64,000 bases of DNA from an uncultured Pelagibacteraceae bacterium (GTDB taxonomy: Bacteria; Pseudomonadota; Alphaproteobacteria; Pelagibacterales; Pelagibacteraceae). The stretch's first letter is position 1; each line of letters begins with the position of its first letter. The stretch covers positions 1 to 64,000 of the forward strand of contig CACNFY010000001.1 in the NCBI GenBank assembly GCA_902619925.1, given 5' to 3'. Of the stretch, positions 45,575-55,387 are shown piece by piece. The notes under the pieces were generated by a model. That model ran no database searches. It had not been told where the DNA came from and saw only the letters and a list, made by a program, of their open reading frames with translations. The translations under genes were made by a program, and so were the position numbers.

Positions 45575-46844
45575 CGGGCTTATAAGGTCCCTCTTGTTTT
45601 ACGCTAATATAATCAGCTTGATCCTTTGAAAGTTTTGTAAGTTTTGCCCCAACTTTTTCTAGGTGTAACATGGCTACTTTCTCGTCAAGATGTTTTGGCA
45701 GAACGTAAACTTTTTTTTCATATTTATCTGAATTGTTCCATAATTCGATTTGTGCTGTAACTTGGTTAGTGAATGATGCACTCATTACAAAACTAGGATG
45801 ACCAGTTGCACAACCTAAATTAACCAATCTTCCCTCTGCAAGCAAAATTATCCTTTTGTTACTTGGTAAAGTAATTTCATGAACTTGTGGCTTGATCTCA
45901 TCCCATTTATAATTTTTTAATGCATCTACTTGAATTTCATTATCGAAGTGTCCAATATTACACAATATTGCCCTGTCTTTCATTTCTCTCATATGATCAG
46001 CTGTAACAATGTCTTTGTTACCTGTTGCAGTAACAATTATATCTGCTTGGCTAATCATATCATCCATAGTAACAACTTCATAACCCTCCATTGCAGCTTG
46101 AAGTGCACAAATTGGATCAGTTTCAGTTACCATTACTCTCGCACCTGATTGTCTTAGTGAGGCTGCGCTACCCTTACCTACATCACCAAAACCTGCTACT
46201 ATTGCAACTTTACCTGACATCATAACATCTGTTGCTCTTTTAATTCCATCTACTAAACTTTCCCTGCAACCATATAGGTTATCAAATTTTGATTTCGTTA
46301 CTGAATCATTAACATTGATAGCAGGTACTAAAAGTGTACCTTCTTGTTCCATTTTCTTAAGTGCCAATACACCAGTTGTTGTTTCTTCTGATAAACCCTT
46401 AATATTTTTCATTAATTCTTTATAATCTTTATGCATTAAAGCCGTAAGATCACCACCATCATCTAAAATCATGTTAGGTTTCCAATCTTTCTTACCTTCA
46501 ATAGTTTGCCTAACACACCACCAATATTCCTCCTCGGTTTCACCTTTCCAAGCAAATACTGGAATACCGGCTTTAGCTATAGCTGCAGCTGCATGATCTT
46601 GCGTTGAGAATATATTGCAAGATGACCATCTAACCTCCGCACCAAGCTCGACTAAAGTCTCAATTAATACCGCAGTTTGAATTGTCATATGAAGGCATCC
46701 AACTATTCTAGCACCCTTTAAAGGATGTTTGCCCTTATATTCTTTTCTAAGGGCCATTAAGCCTGGCATTTCTGTTTCAGCTAGTGAAATTTCTTTTCTA
46801 CCAAATTCAGCTTCATTAATATCTTTAACTTTATAGTCTGTCAT
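45558..46844 (-). CDS. ahcY: S-adenosylhomocysteinase
   Basis: This NAD-dependent enzyme splits SAH to adenosine and homocysteine, keeping methylation running. The frame from ATG 46844 gives 428 residues ([19 protein letters not shown]). An in-frame TTG six codons earlier is less likely. NAD-binding [15 protein letters not shown], the early [13 protein letters not shown], and the C-terminal KPDAYRY are clear. It follows chvG on the same strand. I see no SAH riboswitch in the 38-bp space, which instead holds a perfect palindrome TTGATTAATCAA at 46870-46881. Confidence 0.95.
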   Translation of the reverse strand: MTDYKVKDINEAEFGRKEISLAETEMPGLMALRKEYKGKHPLKGARIVGCLHMTIQTAVLIETLVELGAEVRWSSCNIFSTQDHAAAAIAKAGIPVFAWKGETEEEYWWCVRQTIEGKKDWKPNMILDDGGDLTALMHKDYKELMKNIKGLSEETTTGVLALKKMEQEGTLLVPAINVNDSVTKSKFDNLYGCRESLVDGIKRATDVMMSGKVAIVAGFGDVGKGSAASLRQSGARVMVTETDPICALQAAMEGYEVVTMDDMISQADIIVTATGNKDIVTADHMREMKDRAILCNIGHFDNEIQVDALKNYKWDEIKPQVHEITLPSNKRIILLAEGRLVNLGCATGHPSFVMSASFTNQVTAQIELWNNSDKYEKKVYVLPKHLDEKVAMLHLEKVGAKLTKLSKDQADYISVKQEGPYKPDAYRY

Positions 46845-46869
46845 GAGCGAGGCTTTTAACAACTTTATA

Positions 46870-46881
46870 TTGATTAATCAA
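46870..46881. repeat. Perfect 12-bp palindrome between chvG and ahcY
   Basis: TTGATTAATCAA is fully self-complementary and sits between the chvG stop and the ahcY start. It could be a regulator half-site or chance; in such AT-rich DNA a 12-bp AT-biased palindrome has weak significance. Confidence 0.35.
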
Positions 46882-46882
46882 C

Positions 46883-48418
46883 TTAAGAATTGTCTCTTGG
46901 AAAAATAATTTCAACATTTGCACCTTTATCCTTATTATTCTTTGCAGTAATTGAGCCATTATGAAGCTCTACAAGATTTTTCACAATATTTAACCCTAAG
47001 CCAGAATGTTCGCCAAATTTATCAGGTCTATTACTATAAAATCTTTTAAATATTTTTTTTGTATCACCCTCCCTAAAACCCCTTCCCTCGTCTACAACAT
47101 TTAATTTAATGTTACTTTTATTGTCTGAATTTAAGGTGACTTTGATCTCTTTATTATCATCGCTAAAAGAAACAGAGTTATCTAAAAGGTTTGCAACTAT
47201 TTGTTCAATTCTATTTTCAATTCCCAATATATAATAGTTTTCACTACCGTTTGATGTTAGTTTAAAAGATATACCTCTTTTAGAATTATATATATTATTA
47301 AAATCGTCTACAACGGAGTTTAAAATATTTTTTAAATCAAGCTTGACCATTTTCTCAGCTGAGATAGCAGCTTCGTCTTTTAACATCTGTGAGTAGTCTG
47401 TTACAAGTCTTTCTATCCTTTCTACATCGTGAGAAACAATTTTAATAAGTTTATTTTTTTGATCTTTATCATCTGAGTCTGAAATAATTTCGGCAGCACT
47501 TTTTAAAGATGCTAAAGGATTTCTAATTTCATGAACAAGGTCTCGTGAAAAATTTTCTGCAGTATTTATACGATTTTGAAGTTCACTAGTCATTTCATCC
47601 ATAGAATTTGAAAGTATACCTAATTCATCTTTTCTATTTTTGTATTGATCGATATTTGTATCCTCTTTACTTTTACCTTTTATAATTTCTGTATAATGAA
47701 CTAAATTTTTTATTGGTTTTAAAAAGTACCTATTTAAAACATATGAGAAAATTAAAATAACCAATGCTATGATCGCTGCGGTTCTTAAAACAAAGTTTTG
47801 CCTCTCATTTATTGCGAATTTTATATCGTTGGCCATCTCAATAACAGCTATATAACCCAGACTCTTATCTTCTATAGATATATTTTTAACAGATAAAAGT
47901 AAAAATTGATCATTTGTATCATAAGTAAATGTGAAAGGATCATTTAAATTTTTTGAATTTGAATAATCTTCTAATATTTTTTTTAAAAAAAAGTTATTTT
48001 GACTATTATCTAAATTTTGATCAATCGCAAAACTTTTGCCGTCACTTAAAATATCTGTTTCTAAAATTCCAAAATTTCTAGAAAATGATCTAGGATCCAA
48101 GTCAAGAGTATCTGTATCAGATATACTATTAAATCCATTGTCATAAATAATAACTCTATCAATTGTCTGAAATAAAAACTTAGTTGAGAATAAAAACTTT
48201 CTTATATCTTCTTGAATGAAATTTACATTAAGACGTTGAATATGATCAATAGTATTATTGATAATTTTATAATGATTAGTAGATTTTTCTTTTATCAAAC
48301 TAGGCTGTATATTATTTATATAAATGAGAGTAAAAATACTAATTATCAAAAAAAAAATAAAATTGATAAATAAAAATTTTTTTAAAATAGAGAAGTTTTT
48401 TAATATATTACTCAACAT
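46883..48418 (-). CDS. chvG: Sensor histidine kinase, ChvG type
   Basis: This 511-residue kinase has an N-terminal membrane helix (about 15-37), a periplasmic sensor region (about 38-205), a second helix (about 208-230), and a HAMP segment. The dimerisation histidine lies in DLVHEIRNPLASLKSA near residue 296, and the ATPase domain has NLLDNSVSF and GLGLNIV. Partner ChvI overlaps by 1 bp. The system controls envelope, acid and central-metabolism genes in other alphaproteobacteria. Gene order with ahcY matches that group, but the usual hprK and PTS genes between them are missing. Confidence 0.85.
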   Translation of the reverse strand: MLSNILKNFSILKKFLFINFIFFLIISIFTLIYINNIQPSLIKEKSTNHYKIINNTIDHIQRLNVNFIQEDIRKFLFSTKFLFQTIDRVIIYDNGFNSISDTDTLDLDPRSFSRNFGILETDILSDGKSFAIDQNLDNSQNNFFLKKILEDYSNSKNLNDPFTFTYDTNDQFLLLSVKNISIEDKSLGYIAVIEMANDIKFAINERQNFVLRTAAIIALVILIFSYVLNRYFLKPIKNLVHYTEIIKGKSKEDTNIDQYKNRKDELGILSNSMDEMTSELQNRINTAENFSRDLVHEIRNPLASLKSAAEIISDSDDKDQKNKLIKIVSHDVERIERLVTDYSQMLKDEAAISAEKMVKLDLKNILNSVVDDFNNIYNSKRGISFKLTSNGSENYYILGIENRIEQIVANLLDNSVSFSDDNKEIKVTLNSDNKSNIKLNVVDEGRGFREGDTKKIFKRFYSNRPDKFGEHSGLGLNIVKNLVELHNGSITAKNNKDKGANVEIIFPRDNS

Positions 48419-49116
48419 TAACTAACATTCCACCTATAGCCACTTCCATATCTAGTTTCAATAGCGGCAAAATTACTGTCAACTTTTTTAAATTTTTTTC
48501 TAATTCTTTTAACATGACTATCAATTGTTCTGTCTTCAATGTCTGTGTCTTCTCTATATGCAATATCCATTAATTGTGCTCTTTCTTTAATTATGCCAGG
48601 TCTTTTTGCTAATTCTTTAACTATTAAAAATTCAGTAGTGGTTAATTTGTCCGGTAATTGTTTGCCATTCCATTCACACTCTAATTGAGAGGGATCTAAT
48701 TTAAGTTTACCATGAGATATAATATTTTTTACATCCTCTATACTATTATCTTTTTTTCTGAGTTGTACTCTGATTCTCTCTATCAAAACTTTTATTGAAA
48801 ATCCTCCCGATTTTTTTACAAAATCGTCTGCTCCAAGTTTAAGACCTAATAGTTCATCAACTTCATCATCTTTGGAAGTCAAAAATATAACTGGCATAGT
48901 TGTTTTTTTTCTTAATTTTTTTAAAAGTTCCTCTCCATCCATTTTTGGCATTTTAATATCTACAATTGCTAGATCAGGAGGCATTCTAGAAAGTCCAATT
49001 AGCGCACTTTCACCATCTAAATATGTTTGTACTTTATACCCTTCTTTTTCAAGTGCTATACTTATACTTGTTAAAATATTTCTATCGTCGTCAACTAAAG
49101 CTATTGTTTGTGTCAT
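48418..49116 (-). CDS. chvI: OmpR-family response regulator, ChvI type
   Basis: This 232-residue regulator has a receiver domain (phosphorylated aspartate in LAIVDIKMPKMDG near residue 53; conserved DD near the N-terminus) and a winged helix with REDTDIEDRTIDSHVKRIRKKF (key part: DIEDRTIDSHVKRIR). This matches ChvI very closely. The kinase gene follows with a 1-bp overlap. It is divergent in function from the RegA system at 53500. The upstream region leads to the polA gene (53 bp), which is on the same strand. Confidence 0.88.
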   Translation of the reverse strand: MTQTIALVDDDRNILTSISIALEKEGYKVQTYLDGESALIGLSRMPPDLAIVDIKMPKMDGEELLKKLRKKTTMPVIFLTSKDDEVDELLGLKLGADDFVKKSGGFSIKVLIERIRVQLRKKDNSIEDVKNIISHGKLKLDPSQLECEWNGKQLPDKLTTTEFLIVKELAKRPGIIKERAQLMDIAYREDTDIEDRTIDSHVKRIRKKFKKVDSNFAAIETRYGSGYRWNVS

Positions 49117-49169
49117 TAATACAATTAAAAATACTAAATTGTTCTAATTTGGGCAATACTTACTGATGA

Positions 49170-51944
49170 TTAGTGTAATAATCCCCAATTATCACCAACA
49201 TTTACATCAACTGATAGAGGTATAGAAAAAGAGTGAAGATCGCTATTTCTAACACTGGTCATCTCATCTTTAATTATCTTGGATATAGCTTTGAATTCAT
49301 TTTTAGGTACCTCAAATATTAACTCATCATGTATTTGAAGTATCATTCTAACAGATTTATTTTTTTTATTATTTAATTTATCATTTAATCTAACCATGGC
49401 TAAACGCATTATTTCCGAGGCAGAACCTTGTATGGGAGCATTGATCGCGGCTCTTTCTTGAAAATTTCTTACATTAAAATTTTTATCATTTATACCAGTA
49501 ATGTGTGTTCTTCTTCCAAAAATATTACTTACATAACCGCTTTTTCTACAGAACTTTATAGTTGATGACATATAATCTTTGATTTCTGGAAATTTTAAAA
49601 AGTAAGAATTTAAAAATTCAGCGGCCTCATTATTTGAAACATTTATTTGTTTTGCTAATCCATATTGCGATATTCCATAAATAATTCCAAAATTTATTGC
49701 CTTAGCCTTTCTTCTCATGTCTGTGTCGACTTTACTTTGACTTACATTAAATACCTGGCTAGCTGTCAAAGAATGAATATCTTCATTATTTTTAAAAGCT
49801 TTTTTTAGCTCTTTTACATCAGCAAGATCAGATAATATCCTCATCTCTATTTGATTATAATCTGCAGAAATTAAACAATTACCTTTTTCTGCTACAAAAG
49901 CTTTTCTGATATCTCTTCCATCATCTGATTTGATTGGAATATTTTGAAGATTAGGATCACTCGAGGCTAACCTTCCGGTAGATGTAGCTGCCAAAAGAAA
50001 AGACGTATGAATTCTTTGAGTAGTTTTGTTGACGTGCTCAGGTAAAGAGTCTGAATAGGTATTTTTTAATTTAGAAATTTGTCTCCACTCAAGAACCAAT
50101 TTGGGTAATTGATGACCTTTAAAAGCCAAATCTTCTAAAACATTAGCACTAGTTGCAAAACTACCTTTTTTTGTTTTTTTTAATTGCGAAATCTTTAATT
50201 CATTATACATGATTTCTCCTAGTTGTTTTGTTGATGCGATGTTAAATTTTTTTTTGGAGATTTTAAAAATTGATTTTTCAAGGTCAAAAATTTTATTTTC
50301 AAATTTCTTAGATAGTTTTTTTAAAAAGTTTTCATCTATTTTTACTCCATTAATTTCCATCATAGATAAAATTTTAATAAGAGGTTTTTCAAAGATTTCA
50401 TAAATATCAAATAATTTCTCTGTTTTTAAATTTTTAAGAAATATTTTGTATAGTCTGTATGTAATATCAGCATCCTCAGCCGCGTAATTTTTCGCATCAT
50501 TAATTTTTACGTCACTAAAGTTAATTTGTTTTTTTCCAGATCCTACTAATTCTTTATAAGAAATTGGTGAATGGTTAAGATGTATTTTTGACAATGTATC
50601 CATATTGTGTCTGTTTTTACCTGCGTCAAGTACATAAGACATCAACATGGTATCCTCCATAGAATTCATCTCAACACCTCTTTTAAATAAAACAATAAAG
50701 TCAAATTTAATATTTTGCCCTATTTTTTTTACACTAGCATCTTCTAAAACAGGTTTTAGAATTTTGAGCACATTTTTTTCATCTAAATTTCTGAAGTTTT
50801 TGTGCCCAAGAGGTATATAACAAGCATATCCAGTTTTGACTGATAATGAAACACCAACCAATTCTGCTTCATGCGGATTGAGAGACGTAGTCTCAGTATC
50901 AATACAAATCTCACCTTTATCATTTGCCTCATCTATAAAATTTTCAATTTTTTTTAAATTATCAATTAATGTGTAATTTTTATTTGAAATTTTGCTTTCA
51001 AGTGAATTTTTGTCTTGTATACCAATTTCCTTATCAAATGATAGTTCTCCATATTTGGATATCGCTGAACTCAACAATCTATTAAACTCCATTTCTCTTA
51101 AAAATGTAAACAATTTATCTTTATCAATTTCTTTTAACAAAAAAGTTTCTACTTTGTCTTTAACAGGAACATCATTTTTGAGTGTAACAAGTCTTTTGCT
51201 AATTAGAGCTTTCTCACTATTATTTATTAATGTTTCGCGTCTTTTATTTTGTTTTATTTTATCAGTATTATTTAATAAATTATCTAATGTTCCAAAGTTA
51301 TTTATGAGCTCTGCAGCGGTTTTAACTCCAATACCAGGTACTCCTGGAACATTGTCACTACTATCTCCAGCTAATGCCTGAACATCTATAACCTTCTCTG
51401 GTTTAACTCCAAATTTATTTATGATGTCTTCCTCGTTTATAAATTTATTTTTCATTGGATCATAAATTCTTATGTTTTTTTTGTATAGTTGCATCAAATC
51501 TTTATCAGAGGAAACTATAGTTGCTTTTGCACCAGCTTTAAGTATTTGTTCGCAATAAGTTGCAATTAAATCGTCTGCCTCATAATTAATTAATTCAATT
51601 GAAGGTAAATTAAAAGCTGTAACTGATTTTCTAATATAATCAAATTGTGGTACGAGATCATCTGGTGCTTCAGATCTGTTACCCTTATAATCTTCATAAA
51701 TTTCATTTCGAAAATTTTTTCTAGCTGAATCAAAGATAACAGCAAAATGAGTAGGTTTATTTTTATTATCCTCAGATTTTGCATCTTCGAGTAATTTAAA
51801 TAACATACTACAAAAACCACTAACTGCTCCAGTTGGAAGTCCATCGCTTTTTCTTGTTAGAGGAGGTAAGGCGTAATAAGCTCTAAAAATATATCCAGAC
51901 CCATCAATTAAGTAAAAATGATCATTTTTTTTAATTTTGTTCAT
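49170..51944 (-). CDS. polA: DNA polymerase I
   Basis: This 924-residue enzyme has all three domains: 5'-nuclease (about 1-310, start LIDGSGYIFRAYYALPPL); 3'-5' proofreading exonuclease (about 325-500, with DTETTS near residue 347, GQNIKFDFIVL and YAAEDADITYRL); and polymerase (about 520-924, with SADYNQIEMRIL and QIHDELIFEVP). The exonuclease residues look intact. Divergent from the ABC ATPase, 49 bp apart. Confidence 0.97.
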   Translation of the reverse strand: MNKIKKNDHFYLIDGSGYIFRAYYALPPLTRKSDGLPTGAVSGFCSMLFKLLEDAKSEDNKNKPTHFAVIFDSARKNFRNEIYEDYKGNRSEAPDDLVPQFDYIRKSVTAFNLPSIELINYEADDLIATYCEQILKAGAKATIVSSDKDLMQLYKKNIRIYDPMKNKFINEEDIINKFGVKPEKVIDVQALAGDSSDNVPGVPGIGVKTAAELINNFGTLDNLLNNTDKIKQNKRRETLINNSEKALISKRLVTLKNDVPVKDKVETFLLKEIDKDKLFTFLREMEFNRLLSSAISKYGELSFDKEIGIQDKNSLESKISNKNYTLIDNLKKIENFIDEANDKGEICIDTETTSLNPHEAELVGVSLSVKTGYACYIPLGHKNFRNLDEKNVLKILKPVLEDASVKKIGQNIKFDFIVLFKRGVEMNSMEDTMLMSYVLDAGKNRHNMDTLSKIHLNHSPISYKELVGSGKKQINFSDVKINDAKNYAAEDADITYRLYKIFLKNLKTEKLFDIYEIFEKPLIKILSMMEINGVKIDENFLKKLSKKFENKIFDLEKSIFKISKKKFNIASTKQLGEIMYNELKISQLKKTKKGSFATSANVLEDLAFKGHQLPKLVLEWRQISKLKNTYSDSLPEHVNKTTQRIHTSFLLAATSTGRLASSDPNLQNIPIKSDDGRDIRKAFVAEKGNCLISADYNQIEMRILSDLADVKELKKAFKNNEDIHSLTASQVFNVSQSKVDTDMRRKAKAINFGIIYGISQYGLAKQINVSNNEAAEFLNSYFLKFPEIKDYMSSTIKFCRKSGYVSNIFGRRTHITGINDKNFNVRNFQERAAINAPIQGSASEIMRLAMVRLNDKLNNKKNKSVRMILQIHDELIFEVPKNEFKAISKIIKDEMTSVRNSDLHSFSIPLSVDVNVGDNWGLLH

Positions 51945-51993
51945 TATAAATATGTTATCTTAAAAATTCCTAATGTTGAAAAATTAAATTGTT

Positions 51994-52923
51994 ATGAAAG
52001 ACAAAAAAGTTTTAAAAATAAATAAGCTTAATAAAACTTATGCAAAAAATGGTTTAGATAAAGTAGAGGCTTTAAAAAATTTAAACTTGGAGGTGAAAGA
52101 GGGTGAGATATTCGGTTTACTTGGACCAAATGGTGCGGGGAAAAGTACATTTATAAATATTCTCGCAGGATTAGTCGTTAAAACCTCAGGATCTGTAAAT
52201 GTTTGGGGTTTTGATATAGATAAAAATCCAAGACAGGTTAGAGCCTCAATTGGAATAGTTCCTCAAGAATTAAATTTAGATCCCTTTTTTAATCCAAGAA
52301 AATTACTTGAATTACAAGCTGGAATGTATGGTGTAAAAAAAAAGGATAGAATTACTGACACAATTTTGGAGATGGTATCGTTAGACAATCAAGCTCAAAG
52401 TTATTCTAGAGGTTTATCTGGTGGGATGAAAAGAAGGTTGATGATAGCAAAAGCGCTTGTGCATCAACCTCCAATAATTATATTAGATGAGCCAACAGCT
52501 GGTGTTGATGTAGAGTTAAGAAAAAATCTTTGGGAAAATATTAAATTACTAAATAAAAAAGGTGTTACTATTATCCTAACAACACATTATTTAAATGAGG
52601 CAGAAGAAATGTGTGATAGAATTGCTATAATTAATAAAGGTGAGTTAGTTGCTTTAGATAGCACAGAAAATCTTATAAAAAAAATTAAAAATAAAATTGT
52701 AAAATTGAAACTAAATAAAAATATAGAGATTTCTGATGGTAGTCTAAATTCACTTAAGGTCTTGTCGAAAAATAATAATTTAATAACATTATCATACGAA
52801 AAGGAAAAATTGACTGTAGGAGAAATAATCAATTTTTTAAATAAATTTGATGCAGAAATAGTTGATATGTCTACTGACGATGGTGATTTAGAAGACGTAT
52901 TTGTCTCGTTAATTAATAACTAG
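51994..52923 (+). CDS. ABC transporter ATP-binding protein, ABC-2/DrrA type
   Basis: This 309-residue ATPase has Walker A GPNGAGKST, signature LSGGMKRRLM and Walker B IIILDEPTAGVD. The C-terminal 70 residues resemble the DrrA/NodI-type extension (ABC-2 exporters). No transmembrane partner is next to it: the following gene is bioY, 32 bp later. The permease must be elsewhere or lost. Substrate unknown; membrane lipid or drug export are typical. Confidence 0.85.
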   Translation: MKDKKVLKINKLNKTYAKNGLDKVEALKNLNLEVKEGEIFGLLGPNGAGKSTFINILAGLVVKTSGSVNVWGFDIDKNPRQVRASIGIVPQELNLDPFFNPRKLLELQAGMYGVKKKDRITDTILEMVSLDNQAQSYSRGLSGGMKRRLMIAKALVHQPPIIILDEPTAGVDVELRKNLWENIKLLNKKGVTIILTTHYLNEAEEMCDRIAIINKGELVALDSTENLIKKIKNKIVKLKLNKNIEISDGSLNSLKVLSKNNNLITLSYEKEKLTVGEIINFLNKFDAEIVDMSTDDGDLEDVFVSLINN

Positions 52924-52955
52924 AAATTTAAAAATTTAATTGTTAAAATATAAAT

Positions 52956-53507
52956 ATGGAAATTTCAAAAACTTTACAAAATTATAAATATTTAAAATAT
53001 TTATTATTTATTTTTTTAGGATCTATTCTAATTACATTGTCTGCAAAAATTAAAATACCGTTTTATCCTGTTCCTATGACAATGCAGACATTTGTAATTA
53101 TAATGCTGGGTATTGTTTTTGGCTCAAAGATTGGTACAGCGACTGTTTTTTTATATTTACTAGAAGGACTGTTTGGGTTACCCGTTTTTTCTAACTCTCC
53201 AGAGAGAGGTGTTGGTTTGGTTTATTTTACAGGGCCAACCATGGGTTATTTAATTGGTTTTCTATTTGCGGCTTATAGTGCTGGTAAAATAAAATTAGAC
53301 TCAAATTACTTAGAAATTTTTATTAAAATTATATTTTCTGTGTTAATTATATATTGTCTTGGAATGCTTTGGTTGGGTATTTTGATTGGTTGGGATAAAC
53401 CGATATTTAGTTTAGGTGCCAAACCATTTTTGTTAGCTGAATTACTAAAAATTACTTTATTAATTGTATCTGCGAAATATTTATTGAGATTTAGAAAATT
53501 TATCTAG
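52956..53507 (+). CDS. bioY: Biotin transporter BioY
   Basis: This 183-residue S-component of an ECF-type transporter binds biotin in the membrane. The sequence shows the family's IKIPFYPVPMTMQTFVI, then FLYLLEGLFGLPVF and GPTMGYLIGFLFAAY. No bioM/bioN are near, and solitary BioY can work alone. Gene end overlaps the convergent regA by 8 bp. An uptake gene fits an organism dependent on external vitamins, but biotin synthesis cannot be judged from this window. Confidence 0.9.
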   Translation: MEISKTLQNYKYLKYLLFIFLGSILITLSAKIKIPFYPVPMTMQTFVIIMLGIVFGSKIGTATVFLYLLEGLFGLPVFSNSPERGVGLVYFTGPTMGYLIGFLFAAYSAGKIKLDSNYLEIFIKIIFSVLIIYCLGMLWLGILIGWDKPIFSLGAKPFLLAELLKITLLIVSAKYLLRFRKFI

Positions 53508-54063
53508 GTGATCTTTTTGATAAAATTCTTTGAAGTGTTCTTCTGTGCATTTTTAAACGCCTCGCTGTCTCAGAAACATTTCGATTACACAACTCAAAAA
53601 CACGATGTATATGTTCCCACTTAACACGATCTGCTGACATTGGATTTTCTGGTGGATCAGCTTTTTTATCTCTATCGGCAAGCAGTGCTTTCTCAACATC
53701 ATCCGCGTCTGCTGGCTTAGCAAGATAATCAATTGCACCTCTTTTAATTGCTGCTACAGCTGTAGGAATATTTCCATATCCAGTTAGCATAACTATTCTG
53801 CTTTTTTCATTTGAATTCTGAATTTCTTTTACAACTTCTAGTCCATTACCATCATTCAGTCTTAGATCAACTACCGCAAATGCTGGTTTTTTGACTTTTA
53901 CTGCATCAATACCTTTTTTAACACCTTCAGCTTGTATAACCTCGAACCCTTTTTTTTCCATAGCTCTTGCTAGTCTTTCTCTGAATGGATTATCATCATC
54001 CACTAAAAGCAAGGATTTATCATCAAAATCAGTAATTTTTTTCAGGTTTTCTAATGCGTTCAT
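53500..54063 (-). CDS. regA: Redox response regulator RegA/PrrA/ActR
   Basis: This 187-residue regulator consists of a receiver domain (LLVDDDNPFRERLARAMEKKGF at the start, with aspartate in FAVVDLRLNDGNG) and a Fis-type helix-turn-helix at the C-terminus (NVSETARRLKMHRRTLQRIL). This sequence pair is a hallmark of RegA, which responds to redox state via the RegB kinase. The kinase gene is not adjacent, as is sometimes the case. It is divergent from the polyamine operon; 145 bp separate the starts. Confidence 0.93.
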   Translation of the reverse strand: MNALENLKKITDFDDKSLLLVDDDNPFRERLARAMEKKGFEVIQAEGVKKGIDAVKVKKPAFAVVDLRLNDGNGLEVVKEIQNSNEKSRIVMLTGYGNIPTAVAAIKRGAIDYLAKPADADDVEKALLADRDKKADPPENPMSADRVKWEHIHRVFELCNRNVSETARRLKMHRRTLQRILSKRSPR

Positions 54064-54152
54064 AAGCGCTGATATAGATATGAAAAAAATAATTTCAATA
54101 GTATTATTTACTTTACATTACCTCAATAATCCCATAATTCACGTTTTTATAT

Positions 54153-54184
54153 AAACTTGCATAACAGATATGCAGGTTTTTTTT
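54153..54184 (+). terminator. Putative transcription attenuator in the leader of the polyamine operon
   Basis: AAACTTGCATA (54153-54163) pairs with TATGCAGGTTT (54169-54179), 11 bp with one G-U pair, loop ACAGA, then eight T (54177-54184). It is oriented on the plus strand before the decarboxylase; the neighbouring regA gene runs the other way, so it is not that gene's terminator. Confidence 0.6.
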
Positions 54185-54208
54185 ATTAAATTTTTTTTAG
54201 GAGCTAAT

Positions 54209-55387
54209 ATGAAAAAATTTAAATCAGTTGAAAAGTTAATTAATCAACTGAAACCAAATGACCCGGTATATTGTATAAGGAGGCAGCCTATAAACACTGC
54301 TTCTAAGTATTTTCAAAAAAATTTTCCAGGCAAAATATTGTATGCTGTCAAAACGAACCCCAATCCTGAAGTTCTAAAGACCATACTTGAAAGTGGCATT
54401 AATCAATTTGATGTTGCCTCAATAAAAGAAATTGTGGCTATAAAAAAAATCAATGCTGATGTTAAATGCTCTTATATGCATACAGTCAAAAGTAGGCAGA
54501 ATATTAAAGATGCTTATTTTAACTACGGCGTTAAGACCTTTGCATTAGACTCTAAGGACGAATTAATTAAAATTATAGAAACCACAAATTATGCAAAAAA
54601 TTTAGAATTGTTTGTTAGGTTATCAGTGTCAAATGAACATGCGGAAATAGATTTATCAAAAAAATTTGGTGCTAGTCTATCTGATGCTGCAGGACTATTA
54701 AGGCTAACAAAACAATATTCAAAAAAAATCGGAATTAGTTTCCATGTTGGTTCTCAATGTATGCACCCGATATCCTACACGAAGGGAATTGAAGAGATAG
54801 GTAAAATTATTAAGAAAACAAAAATATTACCTGATTATATAAATGTTGGTGGCGGTTTCCCAACTATTTATCCTGATTTAATATCACAACCTTTAGCTAA
54901 TTATTTTCAAGAGATTAAAAATAGTTTAGAAAATTTAAAACTGAATAAATTACCGCAAATCATTTGTGAACCAGGTAGAGCTATAGTTGCTGAAAGTGGT
55001 TCGACAGTAGTTAGAGTAATCTTAAGAAAAAAACAAAAATTATTTATCAATGATGGAACATACGGATCTCTATTTGACGCTGGAGTTCCTAATATTGTTT
55101 ATCCTTCCAAATTAATTACAGATGGTAGGATTAAATCAAAAAAAATGACAGCCTTTGATTTTTATGGTCCTACTTGTGATAGCATGGATTATATGAAGGG
55201 ACCTTTTTTATTACCTAATAACGTTAAAGAAGGTGATTATATCGAGCTTGGTCAACTTGGAGCTTATGGTTTAACTTTTAGAACAGAATTTAATGGATTT
55301 TATTCTAATGAAATATATGAGGTTGAGGATTCTCCTATAATGACAATGTACGACAAAGAAACTAAAGGTGAATTTCTTGTTGCTTAA
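54209..55387 (+). CDS. Ornithine/lysine/arginine-type PLP decarboxylase (fold type III)
   Basis: This 392-residue enzyme decarboxylates a basic amino acid. It shows the PLP-lysine motif YAVKTNPN near residue 50, NVGGGFPTIYPD, EPGRAIVAESG and the catalytic GPTCDSMDY. I use the ATG at 54209, preceded by AGGAG, rather than the in-frame ATG at 54170 which would lie in the hairpin region. Ornithine decarboxylase is the default call. Genes aguB and aguA downstream handle agmatine, so an arginine activity is also possible. Together with the next three genes it forms an operon. Confidence 0.83.
   Translation: MKKFKSVEKLINQLKPNDPVYCIRRQPINTASKYFQKNFPGKILYAVKTNPNPEVLKTILESGINQFDVASIKEIVAIKKINADVKCSYMHTVKSRQNIKDAYFNYGVKTFALDSKDELIKIIETTNYAKNLELFVRLSVSNEHAEIDLSKKFGASLSDAAGLLRLTKQYSKKIGISFHVGSQCMHPISYTKGIEEIGKIIKKTKILPDYINVGGGFPTIYPDLISQPLANYFQEIKNSLENLKLNKLPQIICEPGRAIVAESGSTVVRVILRKKQKLFINDGTYGSLFDAGVPNIVYPSKLITDGRIKSKKMTAFDFYGPTCDSMDYMKGPFLLPNNVKEGDYIELGQLGAYGLTFRTEFNGFYSNEIYEVEDSPIMTMYDKETKGEFLVA

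Noticed and set aside
46845-46882. SAH riboswitch before ahcY
   Set aside because: The space is only 38 bases, AT-rich and has no GC-rich SAH aptamer; only a short palindrome is present.
54064-54208. Full speF-motif RNA before the decarboxylase
   Set aside because: Only a terminator-like hairpin is seen; I cannot identify the conserved speF structure by eye, so I report an attenuator candidate only.
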